From contig NZ_JAWDIR010000045.1 in the NCBI RefSeq assembly GCF_046156265.1, positions 124,001 to 188,000 of the forward strand: a stretch of 64,000 nt of DNA. Reading direction: 5' to 3'. Shown here one piece after another: positions 26,208 to 34,479 of the stretch. The stretch is from CAMDHY01 sp046156265. GTDB taxonomy: Bacteria > Pseudomonadota > Alphaproteobacteria > Rhizobiales > Segnochrobactraceae. Position 1 is the stretch's first letter. Each line of letters opens with the position of its first letter. Below the pieces are notes generated by a model. It was not told the DNA's origin. It saw only the letters and a list, made by a program, of their open reading frames with translations, and searched no databases. The position numbers and the translations under genes are program-made.

Positions 26208-28022
26208 TCAGTCGCCCAGCCGTCGCCGCCGCTCGTCCTCGAGCATCTTCGCCGTCTCCGCCTTGGGCGACGGCAGGCCGAACAGGTAGCCCTGGCCCTC
26301 GGTGCAGCCGAGCGAAAGCAGCGCCCGGCGCTCCTCCTCGCGCTCGATCCCCTCGGCGATGACGCGCTTGCCGAGATCCTTGCCGAGCGCGATCAGCGCC
26401 CGCACGATCGCCTCGTCCTCGGGCTGCGTGTCGATGCGCTCGATGAACGAGCGGTCGATCTTGATCAGGCTCACCGCCAGCCGGCGCAGGTGCACGAGCG
26501 AGCCGAAGCCGGTGCCGAAGTCGTCGAGCGCCACCTTCACCCCGAGTGCGTCGAGCTTGGCGATGGTGTCGCGGATCTCGCGCCCCTCGAACTGCAGGAA
26601 GACGGTCTCCGTCACTTCCACCTGGAAGCGGTCGAAGGGGATCGCCTTGCGCTGAAGGACCTCGGCCACCTGCTCGTGGTAGGCCCCGCGCATCAGCTCG
26701 ATGGCGGTGACGTTGACGGCGACGCTGCCGAACGGCAACCCGGCGTCGAGCCAGTCGCGGATGTCGTCGGTCACCTTCTCGAGCACCCGCGTGGCGATCG
26801 CCGAGCCGAGGAAGCCGTCCGAGAGGGCCGAGCCGAACTCCGCCGGAAAGACGAGGCCGCTCGAGCCGGTTCGCCAGCGCACGAGCGCCTCGAGGCCGAT
26901 CACCGCCCCCGTCTCGAGGTTCACCTTCGGCTGGTAGTAGGGGAAGATCTCGTCGCGCGCGAGCGCCCCGCGGATCGCCTCGTGGATGCGGAAGCGCGAG
27001 TCGGCGCCCTGGCGCATGTCGTCGTCGTAGACGAGGCCGATGCGCCGCCCGGTGGTCTTGGCCCGCGCCAGTGCCGCCTGGGCGCTGTCCAGCATGTCGC
27101 CGACGCCGCGGGCGTGGTCGGGGAACAGCGCCCCGCCGACGCTCGCCCTGACCGCGACCTCGCTGCCGCGGATCGGCACCGGCTGCTCCACCGCCTTCAG
27201 CACCTTGCGCGACAGTGCCACCAGCGCGGCCGGGTCCTCGGCGTCGCGGACGAGGACGGCGAACTCGTCGCCGCCGGTTCGCGCCACCTCGTCCCCCGGG
27301 CCGACCGCCCTGCGCAGCCGTCCGGCGACGACGTGCAGCAGCACGTCGCCGGTCTCGTGGCCGAGCGAGGTGTTGATCTCCTTGAAGTAGTCGAGATCGA
27401 GGATCAGCAGTCCGACCTTGGTGCCGTTGAAGCGGGCGAGTTCGAGGGCGCGCTCGAGTGATTCCTCGAACAGCCGCCGGTTCGGCAGGCGCGTGAGGAA
27501 ATCGTGGTTGGCGAGCCGCCAGGTGCGGTCCTCGAACTGGCGCCGCTCCGTGACGTCCTGGGCGATGCCGACGAGGCGGCGGAGGCCGTCGCCACGCTCC
27601 GGCGCCTCCACCACCAGCCGCAGCAGGCGCAACTGCCCGAGACCGTTGATCAGCGGAGCGTCGAGATCGAACGGCTTGCCGGCTTCCAGCGCCTCCGCGA
27701 CGGCGGCCTTCAGCCTCGCCCCACCCTCCTCGGAGAAGGCTGCGAGCAGCACGTCGAGCGAGGCCGGCGACTGTTCCGACCACTCGAGCAGCCGGAACAT
27801 CTCCTCCGACCACTCGAGCGGCCGGCCATCGGCCTCGTAGACGAAGCTGCCGATGTGGGCGATCGATTCGACCTGGGCGATCAGGCGGCCGTGATAGTCG
27901 TCGTCGGCCACGCTCCCGCCCGCACTCTCTCCACCCGGCACGTCCCCGCCTTTCGCCGCCACGGCGATGCCGCGTCCCTCGTCGTCGCGTGCGGCCACGG
28001 TCCGCTCTTTCCTGCCCCGCAT
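26208..28022 (-). CDS. PAS-GGDEF-EAL protein, c-di-GMP turnover, last gene of the cellulose cluster
   Basis: 604 residues: PAS-like sensor (about 45-160), GGDEF domain with intact GGDEF at 250-254, and EAL domain with EAL at 378-380 and DDFGTG at 500-505. The other EAL residues (VNVT, VEVTET, IKIDRSF, EGQGYLFG) are present, so phosphodiesterase activity looks possible. The inhibitory RxxD site before GGDEF reads GPGD, so product inhibition is probably lost. No membrane span is seen, so it should be cytosolic. It follows the TPR gene by 54 bases and probably adjusts the c-di-GMP that activates BcsA (inference). Confidence 0.9.
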   Translation of the reverse strand: MRGRKERTVAARDDEGRGIAVAAKGGDVPGGESAGGSVADDDYHGRLIAQVESIAHIGSFVYEADGRPLEWSEEMFRLLEWSEQSPASLDVLLAAFSEEGGARLKAAVAEALEAGKPFDLDAPLINGLGQLRLLRLVVEAPERGDGLRRLVGIAQDVTERRQFEDRTWRLANHDFLTRLPNRRLFEESLERALELARFNGTKVGLLILDLDYFKEINTSLGHETGDVLLHVVAGRLRRAVGPGDEVARTGGDEFAVLVRDAEDPAALVALSRKVLKAVEQPVPIRGSEVAVRASVGGALFPDHARGVGDMLDSAQAALARAKTTGRRIGLVYDDDMRQGADSRFRIHEAIRGALARDEIFPYYQPKVNLETGAVIGLEALVRWRTGSSGLVFPAEFGSALSDGFLGSAIATRVLEKVTDDIRDWLDAGLPFGSVAVNVTAIELMRGAYHEQVAEVLQRKAIPFDRFQVEVTETVFLQFEGREIRDTIAKLDALGVKVALDDFGTGFGSLVHLRRLAVSLIKIDRSFIERIDTQPEDEAIVRALIALGKDLGKRVIAEGIEREEERRALLSLGCTEGQGYLFGLPSPKAETAKMLEDERRRRLGD

Positions 28023-28076
28023 CGGCCGCCTTGTCGGCGACTCGTGCCGGCCGCCCGGCGGGCGGCCCGTATTCGG

Positions 28077-30317
28077 TCAGAACTTGCGCTTGGTCAGACG
28101 CTCGTTCAAGACTTCGATCGCCGCCAGCGCCTCGAGCTGCACGCCGCTCGCCTTCACCGCATCGAAGATCTGCCGCGCCTCCTCGAACTGTCCGAGGTTG
28201 TAGTGGGCGTAGCCGCGCAGCATCATCAGGTCGTAGGTGAGCGGCCGCATCTGGGCGAGCGACGTCATCGCCAGCACGACCTCCGTCCAGCGCCCGTCGC
28301 GGGAGGCGGCGAGCGCCCGCTGGATGAGGATTTCCGCCCCGAGCTCGTGCTTGCGCGTCAGGTTGAGCGGCGTGCGCGACGACGACACCGCCGCCTGGTC
28401 GGTGAGGCCGAGCCGCAGGTAGGCGAGCGAGCGTCCGTAGGCCGCCTGCTGCGCCGTCTCGCTCGTCGGCGGTGCGGTCAGCGCGCGGTCGAAGGCGGCG
28501 GCCGCCTCGTTCGGCCGGTCGAGCTCCATCAGACACCAGCCGCGCGCGAGCGCGTTCGCCGGCGTGAGCGTGCCGGTGCGCATGCCGGCGTCCGTGCGGG
28601 CGACGCAGGCGGCGTACTGCCCGGCGCCCGATGCGGCGGCGACCGCCGCACTGGCCGCCCCGGCGCCCGCGGCCGGCGCCGCCGTTGCGGGGCCGGTCTC
28701 GACGAGGATCAGGTCCATCGCACTGGTCGAGGCGGGCGCCGCCGTGGTCGTGCCGACGGTCGCACGCGGGGAAAGGGTCGTTGCCGCCGTCACGGCCGTC
28801 GTCGTCGGAACGGTTCGCGCGGCGGCGCTGGCGGCCGGTGCCGTCAGGCCCGCCTGCTGCTGCTGCCGCAGAGCGGCTGTCCCGCCGCCGAGCACCATCT
28901 GCGGCAGGCGGGGGTAGCGCGCCCCCCAGATCTCCAGCGCCTGGCGCAGGCCAACGCGGTCGTTCAGCCGCTGCAAGGCGAGCATCAGCCCGAAGGCGGC
29001 CACCTCGGACGGCTCCCAGGCGAGCGAAGTCTGGAACCAGGCGACGGCGGTGGGCGCCTGGCCGGTATTGTAGGCGTACCAGCCGAGCGCCTGGGCGCCG
29101 AGCGGCGAGCGCTCCTCCGTCACCACCGGGGCGAAGCGGTCGACGACCGTCTGGTCGACCTGAGCCGTCTCCGAGGTGAGCAGGGCGGTCGCCAGCGTGA
29201 TGTAGGTGACGAGATTGTCGATGCCGGCGTTGCGCCATTCATAGGCGATCGGCTCCGCCTCGGCGTCGCGGCCGACGGCGCGCATCGACAGCACGTAGCC
29301 CTCCGCCGCCTTGACGCTGCCGCCGCGCTGCAAGGCGAGGTCAAACCAGCGGATCGCGGTGGCGGGATCGCCGTGGCGGTAGGCGTAGAAGCCGAGCAGG
29401 ATGGCGTCGTCCGGGCTCGTGCCGGACTGCGCCGCCCGGTCGAGCACGGCGAGGTCCTCGGCCGGCACGGTCAGGGCCGGGTCGTCGTTGGCGGCGCCGA
29501 CGCTGCGGCGGATGAGGTTGAGGCGGATCTGCGCGAACTCGTCGCCACCGCCCTCCTGCTGACGGGCATAGCGGAACAGCGACGTCACCATGTCGACCGG
29601 CAAGAGCGCGCTCGCCTTGTCCATGGTGGCGAGCCGCTCCTTCTCGCCGGTGCAGTTCTCCAGGATGTAGACGTAGACGTCGCGGGCGCGGTCCATCCGG
29701 TCGCTGCCGGCGAACGCCTCGGCGACGCGCCACAGGACGTCGATGTTGGCGCAGGTGAGCACCGACGGATCGTCGGTGGCGATCGCCAGCACGGCGTTCC
29801 ACTGCTTCGAATCGGAGGCGTTGACGAGCCGGATGCGGGCTTCCGCCTGCTTGAGCCGGGCGAGCAGGTCGGCCGGCGGCACCCACGTCGGCTCGGCGAG
29901 CTGCCGGCGCGAGATTTCGGCGCGCAGCTCGCCATAGCGGCCGGCGGTGTAGAGGTCCCAGAGCGGCTGCACGTCGCTCGGGCCGGGCGCCTTCGGATCG
30001 AACAGGTCGGTCGGCGGCTCCCAGCTCGGATAGAGCGTCTTCAGGCGACGAATCTCGGCCTCGAGGCGATCGAGATCGCCCTCGCGCGCGAAATAGCGCA
30101 GCGCCTCCTCGTCGACGATGGGAACCCCGGGGGCGGCGGTGTCCTGGCCGCCGGCGGGCGCGCCGCCATTCTGCGGTGCGGCGGGGCCGGCGTCGAGGGT
30201 GGCGCGCGGGACGACGCCGCCGCCGGGCGGCGACGCGGGGTCGCTCGTCTGGCCGACGGCTGCGACGACGGCGACGAGAACGAGCAGGAGGGCGGCTGTG
30301 GCGAACCTTACAAACAT
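28077..30317 (-). CDS. periplasmic TPR protein of the cellulose cluster (BcsC-like, without barrel)
   Basis: 746 residues with a signal peptide (MFVRFATAALLLVLVAVVAA) and TPR-like helical repeats through most of its length (AILLGFYAYRHGDPATAIRW, QALGWYAYNTGQAPTAVAWF, MMLRGYAHYNLGQFEEAR). An Ala/Thr-rich linker lies near residues 480-570. BcsC proteins join periplasmic TPRs to an outer-membrane barrel; no barrel follows here, so export through the outer membrane must rely on another protein or the protein only guides the polymer. ATG at 30317 overlaps bcsZ by 10 bases, which indicates coupling. Confidence 0.75.
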   Translation of the reverse strand: MFVRFATAALLLVLVAVVAAVGQTSDPASPPGGGVVPRATLDAGPAAPQNGGAPAGGQDTAAPGVPIVDEEALRYFAREGDLDRLEAEIRRLKTLYPSWEPPTDLFDPKAPGPSDVQPLWDLYTAGRYGELRAEISRRQLAEPTWVPPADLLARLKQAEARIRLVNASDSKQWNAVLAIATDDPSVLTCANIDVLWRVAEAFAGSDRMDRARDVYVYILENCTGEKERLATMDKASALLPVDMVTSLFRYARQQEGGGDEFAQIRLNLIRRSVGAANDDPALTVPAEDLAVLDRAAQSGTSPDDAILLGFYAYRHGDPATAIRWFDLALQRGGSVKAAEGYVLSMRAVGRDAEAEPIAYEWRNAGIDNLVTYITLATALLTSETAQVDQTVVDRFAPVVTEERSPLGAQALGWYAYNTGQAPTAVAWFQTSLAWEPSEVAAFGLMLALQRLNDRVGLRQALEIWGARYPRLPQMVLGGGTAALRQQQQAGLTAPAASAAARTVPTTTAVTAATTLSPRATVGTTTAAPASTSAMDLILVETGPATAAPAAGAGAASAAVAAASGAGQYAACVARTDAGMRTGTLTPANALARGWCLMELDRPNEAAAAFDRALTAPPTSETAQQAAYGRSLAYLRLGLTDQAAVSSSRTPLNLTRKHELGAEILIQRALAASRDGRWTEVVLAMTSLAQMRPLTYDLMMLRGYAHYNLGQFEEARQIFDAVKASGVQLEALAAIEVLNERLTKRKF

Positions 30318-31393
30318 CGCGAGTACCGTCGGGCTACGACGGTCATCGCGAGAAGGTGCAGCGTCGAGGCATAGTAGGACGTCGGCTGAAACCGCCTGAG
30401 ATCATCCGGGATCGCCCGGCCGTCGAGCGCACACGCCAGAATCGCGGTCTGCATCCGATATCCCGGCTCCCCGAGTGTCTCGATGACCCTGCCCGTCTCG
30501 ACATCGACGATCGCCGGCCGGTCGTCGCCGTCGCGCGTCCAGGCGCGGAGGAAGGGCTCGAGTAGCTGTCTCTCCGTCTGACCCGCCCACAATAGGTAAA
30601 GGGGTATCCTTAAGGAGTTGTAACCAAAGTAGGGCGGGAAGCCCTCGGCCGGCTGCGGTGGCCGGCCGGCCGGCGCGGAAATCCAGTCGGTCGGCAGCTC
30701 CGAGGTGCCGAAGCGCGCCTGCACGACGAGCTGCAGGCCGGTCTGGTAGAGGCCGTCCCAGTCGTAGCCGGGGGCGAGGCCTCGCATCACCGGCAGCGCC
30801 TCGAAGATCCAGTAGGAAAGGTTCAGCACCGGCCCGTCGGGGCGCTCGCCGGCGGCAAAGCCCGTGGCACCCGGCAGCATGATCGGCCGCGCCCCGTCGT
30901 TGCGGATCGCCACGGTGCCGATCGCCCGGGCGATACGGCGCGCCGCGTCGAGATAGACCGGCATGCCCCAGCGCTCGCCGGCCATGGCGAGCGCCCAGGC
31001 GATCAGGATGTCGCCGTCGGTGGCGTTGTTGATGTCGGTGATGTGCGGCTTGGCGCGCGGGTCCCACTTCCAGGCGGCGAGGCCGTCGTCACGGATCAAA
31101 AGCTCGGTGAGGGTGAACGTCCAGATCTGCTCGAAGGCGGCGCGGTCGTTGGCGTAATAGGCGAGCAGCAGCCCGTAGCCCTGGCCCTCGCTGTGGCTGA
31201 TGTCGCCGTTGGCGGTGTCGACGATGCGGCCGCTCGGGTCGAGGAAGCGCGTCTTGTAGGCGTGCCAGACGTCCGCCGGCAGCACGAAGTCGACCACCGG
31301 CGAGGACTGCGCCCGCACCGGGCCGGCCGCGACAGCGGCAAAGAGGAGGGTCGCGCAGAGGACAATGCCGCCGAGGACGCGCGTGAGGGTCAT
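30308..31393 (-). CDS. bcsZ: periplasmic endo-beta-1,4-glucanase (GH8) of cellulose synthesis
   Basis: 361 residues with a signal peptide ending GPVRAQS. Glycoside hydrolase family 8 marks: ISHSEGQGYGLLLA with the acid Glu, ATDGDILIAWAL with the Asp region, and the C-terminal YYASTLHLLAM. BcsZ trims nascent cellulose in the periplasm and is needed for proper output in several bacteria. Its ATG overlaps the bcsB stop in an ATGA, and its 3' end overlaps the TPR gene. Length is close to the family norm. Confidence 0.95.
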   Translation of the reverse strand: MTLTRVLGGIVLCATLLFAAVAAGPVRAQSSPVVDFVLPADVWHAYKTRFLDPSGRIVDTANGDISHSEGQGYGLLLAYYANDRAAFEQIWTFTLTELLIRDDGLAAWKWDPRAKPHITDINNATDGDILIAWALAMAGERWGMPVYLDAARRIARAIGTVAIRNDGARPIMLPGATGFAAGERPDGPVLNLSYWIFEALPVMRGLAPGYDWDGLYQTGLQLVVQARFGTSELPTDWISAPAGRPPQPAEGFPPYFGYNSLRIPLYLLWAGQTERQLLEPFLRAWTRDGDDRPAIVDVETGRVIETLGEPGYRMQTAILACALDGRAIPDDLRRFQPTSYYASTLHLLAMTVVARRYSRCL

Positions 31394-34300
31394 GCGTTGT
31401 TCTCCCGCCCGATCTGACGGATCAGCACCCAGGAGACGATCCCCAGGCTGCCGCTGGAGAGCATCAGCGCGAGCGCGTACTCCAGCACGTTGATCGAGAA
31501 CCAGTTGGCCGCGATGAGGCGCGCGTTCTGGAAGGAGAACGGCACCGTCTGGACATGGTAGCGCTCGCCGGGAAAGAAGTCCTGCACGAGGCCGGTGGTC
31601 TCCTGATAGGCGGCCACCGAGCCGTCCATCGTGAACCAGGTCTGCGGGGCGGTGATGCCCTCCACGCCGGAGGCGAGCAGCGGCCCGGACGGCGCGGTCA
31701 CCACCGTCCAGGTGGAGGTGGCGGCGCCCGGTCCGCGCGCCTGCGCGACCACCACCGTGGTGCGCGGTGCCAGCCGGACGGTGCGGTTCTCCGCCTCGGC
31801 GAGATGCAGCATGTCGAGGGTGAGGCCGAAGCTCTCGCGCAGCCAGTCGGTGAACTGCTGCACCACGTCACTGACGCCGGTGCCGCCGACGCCCGTGCGC
31901 CAGCGCTCGTAGACCTCGCTGCCGGCGCCGCCGGTGTCCTGCGGCAGCGGCGCCGTCCGGTCGGCACTCGGCGCCACCGGGGTTTCGGGCTCGATGCCGA
32001 GCCGCAGGGCCCGCAGCCGGGCGAGGACGGACTCGTATTCGTCCGGTGTCGCCGCCGCCGCCGCCGTGCCCGAGGCAGTGGCCGGCGTCGCCCACGCCCC
32101 GCGCACCACGTTGGTCAGGCCCGCGGCATCGAGGATCTGCGGATCGAGGTCGGGCGCGGCGCCGACGATCACCGCCGACTGCCCCTCGAGCTCGACGGCG
32201 TTGGAGAGGAAGCGGTTCGGCAGCGGCACGCCCGTCGAAACCGACAGGCGCGCCATCAGCGTCGCCGCGGCGCCGATCGACGACGGCCCCTCGCCGGCGA
32301 GATAGACGGGGATCGGCGGACCGCCGCCGGCATCGCCGCCGTCGCGGTAGGGAAAGGCGCCGGCGGCGAAGGCGGCGAGATTGGGCAGCTCGCCGAAACG
32401 GGCGAACGGCGCCACGCGGAAGATGCTCGAGGAGAACATCACGAAGCGCTCGCGGCCCGGCATCGTCGCCCCCGGCAGGCAGCGATCGTCCGCCTCGGTG
32501 GAGAGGTTGGCCTCGATGTGCACCCGGTTCGGGCCGGGCCGGAAGTTGCGCAGCGGGATCTTCACGAGGCGCTGGTCGAACAGGCCGCCGTCCTGCGAGG
32601 TGATGTTGACCGTCACCGCCAGCGCCTGGTTGACGTAGACGTCGATGGTGCTGCCCGCCCGCACCTCGGGCGTGAAGGCGGCGTCGAGCAGGAGGTTCGC
32701 CTCGCCATAGGCGGCGGCGTAGAAGTCGTCCGGCAGGCCGACGTCGAAATGGGTCTGGAAGCGGCGGCCGGAGAACTCCGTCGTCTGCAGGCCGAGTTCG
32801 GCAAGCGACATCGCCTCACCGCCACGGAACACCGGCACGTCGGGTGAGCGCCAGGGGAAGCGGCGATCCGGCCGTTCGACCGCGCTGCGCTCCGCCTGCA
32901 CCGACAGCCTGGCGAGGGCACGGTCAACGTCCTCCGGGGTCGGTCCGGAGACGACGAGCGTCGGCACCTGCGTGCGCGGATCCGGCATCAGCGCCACCAC
33001 CGGACGCGCCGCCGCCTCGCCGGCGGCGATCTCGGTCACCTGGCGCACCGCCGCCGCCGTGCCGACCACCAGCGTGAGATGGCCGGGACGCCGCTCGAGC
33101 CGTGTGCCGGCGTCGACGATCTTCGCCACCGGATGGTCGAACCGTCCGAACACCGAGGCCGCCGACACCGCCGCGGCGATCCGCGACAGCCGCTCCGGGC
33201 CGGTGGGGCCGACCGGCACGACGTTGATGCGGGTCGCGCCGGAATCGTCGACGCCGATCGCCGCGAGGTCGCCGAGGCCGTTCACCGGCACCGGTCCGCC
33301 CTGGAAGATGAAGCCGGTCAGCGACGGCACCAGCAGCGTCCAGAGCTCGTAGGTCGCCCTGAGCGAGCAATCGACGCGGTGGCGCTGCGTCGCCTCGATG
33401 CGGATCGTGTTGGGGCCGGGCTTCAGGAGCCCCTGCGGCAGCGGCGTCTCCTGCCGCCCGGCGCGGCCGGGGCTGTTGATCTGCATGTCGGTGACGGCGC
33501 GCCCGTTGATGACGACGCGCAGGCGCGAGGCCTCCGGCATCACCAGCACGGAGTTGACGATGCCGATCGAGAACACCGCCGGCCGGGCCGCTTCCGCCGC
33601 TGACAGGTAGGCGGTGATGATGGTGAAATCGATCTCGCCGGTGAGGCGCAGATCGGGGCGCGGGAGCACCGGGCGATCGACCCCCTGCGCCGCCGTCTGC
33701 GCCGGCTCGATCGGCGCTTCGTCGCGGTCCGGCACGAAGTTCGGCGAGAACGGGCTGCCGCTCGTCGGGGGTTGGCCCGTCGCGGCGGGCTGCGGCTGGC
33801 CGAGCTGCATCTGGAACGGCGTGGCACCGTCGGTCGAGTTCGGGTCGGGCGGCGCCACCGAGAACGCCGAGGACGGCGCCGGTCGCGACGGCGCCTCCGC
33901 CGGCCGGGAACCGGCGGCCGGGGCGGGGCTCGCGCTGAACGACCGTCCCGGCGTCGCCGGCGCCGTCTGCGACGGGTCGATGCGGAACGGCGCGGCGCCG
34001 CCGCCTGCACCCGCATCGCCACCGCCGACGCTGAACGGGCTGCCGCCGGAGGGCGGCGGCGCACCGCCCGCCGACGGTGGTGCGGCCGTGAACGGCGACG
34101 CGGCGGGGGCGCCGGTGGCGGGCATGTCGAACCGCGGCTCATCGCCGGGACCACCGGCGGAGAACGGCGAGCCCGCGCCACCGGCCGCCGTGCCGCCCGT
34201 CGGCGAGCCGGGGCCGCCACCGCCCGTGGCTGCGCCGCCATTGTCCGGTGGCGCGGCGGTGAAGAACGGCACGCCACCCTCCGGCGCCGTCGCCGCGGGC

Positions 34301-34479
34301 GCACCGGTCGGAGCGGCGGACGGTGGCGGCGTGGCGGGGGCGGGATCGGTGACCGCGCCGCGCAGCGGTGCGTCGGTCGCACCGCCGCCGCCCATGTCGA
34401 AGGGCGCCTGCGCCGCGCCTGGCAGCGCGAGCAGCGAGAACGCCAGCGCGGCGAGGAGGACGTTCCGCGCGACCGTCAT
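31390..34479 (-). CDS. bcsB: cellulose synthase regulatory subunit BcsB with long low-complexity N-terminus
   Basis: 1029 residues; BcsB proteins are usually nearer 750-830. ATG at 34479 overlaps the bcsA stop (ATGA); the frame continues upstream inside bcsA but a signal peptide starts here (MTVARNVLLAALAFSLLALP, cleaved near GAAQA). Residues about 27-265 are Gly/Pro/Ala-rich with some eleven scattered PF-type motifs (APFDM, SPFSA, SPFTA, SPFSV, APFRI, TPFQM). From about 270 the periplasmic carbohydrate-binding and ferredoxin-like modules of BcsB follow, ending in one C-terminal membrane span (LEYALALMLSSGSLGIVSWV) that docks on BcsA. Confidence 0.93.
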   Translation of the reverse strand: MTVARNVLLAALAFSLLALPGAAQAPFDMGGGGATDAPLRGAVTDPAPATPPPSAAPTGAPAATAPEGGVPFFTAAPPDNGGAATGGGGPGSPTGGTAAGGAGSPFSAGGPGDEPRFDMPATGAPAASPFTAAPPSAGGAPPPSGGSPFSVGGGDAGAGGGAAPFRIDPSQTAPATPGRSFSASPAPAAGSRPAEAPSRPAPSSAFSVAPPDPNSTDGATPFQMQLGQPQPAATGQPPTSGSPFSPNFVPDRDEAPIEPAQTAAQGVDRPVLPRPDLRLTGEIDFTIITAYLSAAEAARPAVFSIGIVNSVLVMPEASRLRVVINGRAVTDMQINSPGRAGRQETPLPQGLLKPGPNTIRIEATQRHRVDCSLRATYELWTLLVPSLTGFIFQGGPVPVNGLGDLAAIGVDDSGATRINVVPVGPTGPERLSRIAAAVSAASVFGRFDHPVAKIVDAGTRLERRPGHLTLVVGTAAAVRQVTEIAAGEAAARPVVALMPDPRTQVPTLVVSGPTPEDVDRALARLSVQAERSAVERPDRRFPWRSPDVPVFRGGEAMSLAELGLQTTEFSGRRFQTHFDVGLPDDFYAAAYGEANLLLDAAFTPEVRAGSTIDVYVNQALAVTVNITSQDGGLFDQRLVKIPLRNFRPGPNRVHIEANLSTEADDRCLPGATMPGRERFVMFSSSIFRVAPFARFGELPNLAAFAAGAFPYRDGGDAGGGPPIPVYLAGEGPSSIGAAATLMARLSVSTGVPLPNRFLSNAVELEGQSAVIVGAAPDLDPQILDAAGLTNVVRGAWATPATASGTAAAAATPDEYESVLARLRALRLGIEPETPVAPSADRTAPLPQDTGGAGSEVYERWRTGVGGTGVSDVVQQFTDWLRESFGLTLDMLHLAEAENRTVRLAPRTTVVVAQARGPGAATSTWTVVTAPSGPLLASGVEGITAPQTWFTMDGSVAAYQETTGLVQDFFPGERYHVQTVPFSFQNARLIAANWFSINVLEYALALMLSSGSLGIVSWVLIRQIGRENNA

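Noticed and set aside
33540..34479. The odd BcsB N-terminus as a frameshift artefact
   Set aside because: The frame is continuous from a good signal peptide to the conserved modules, and the motif repetition is too regular for a shifted frame.
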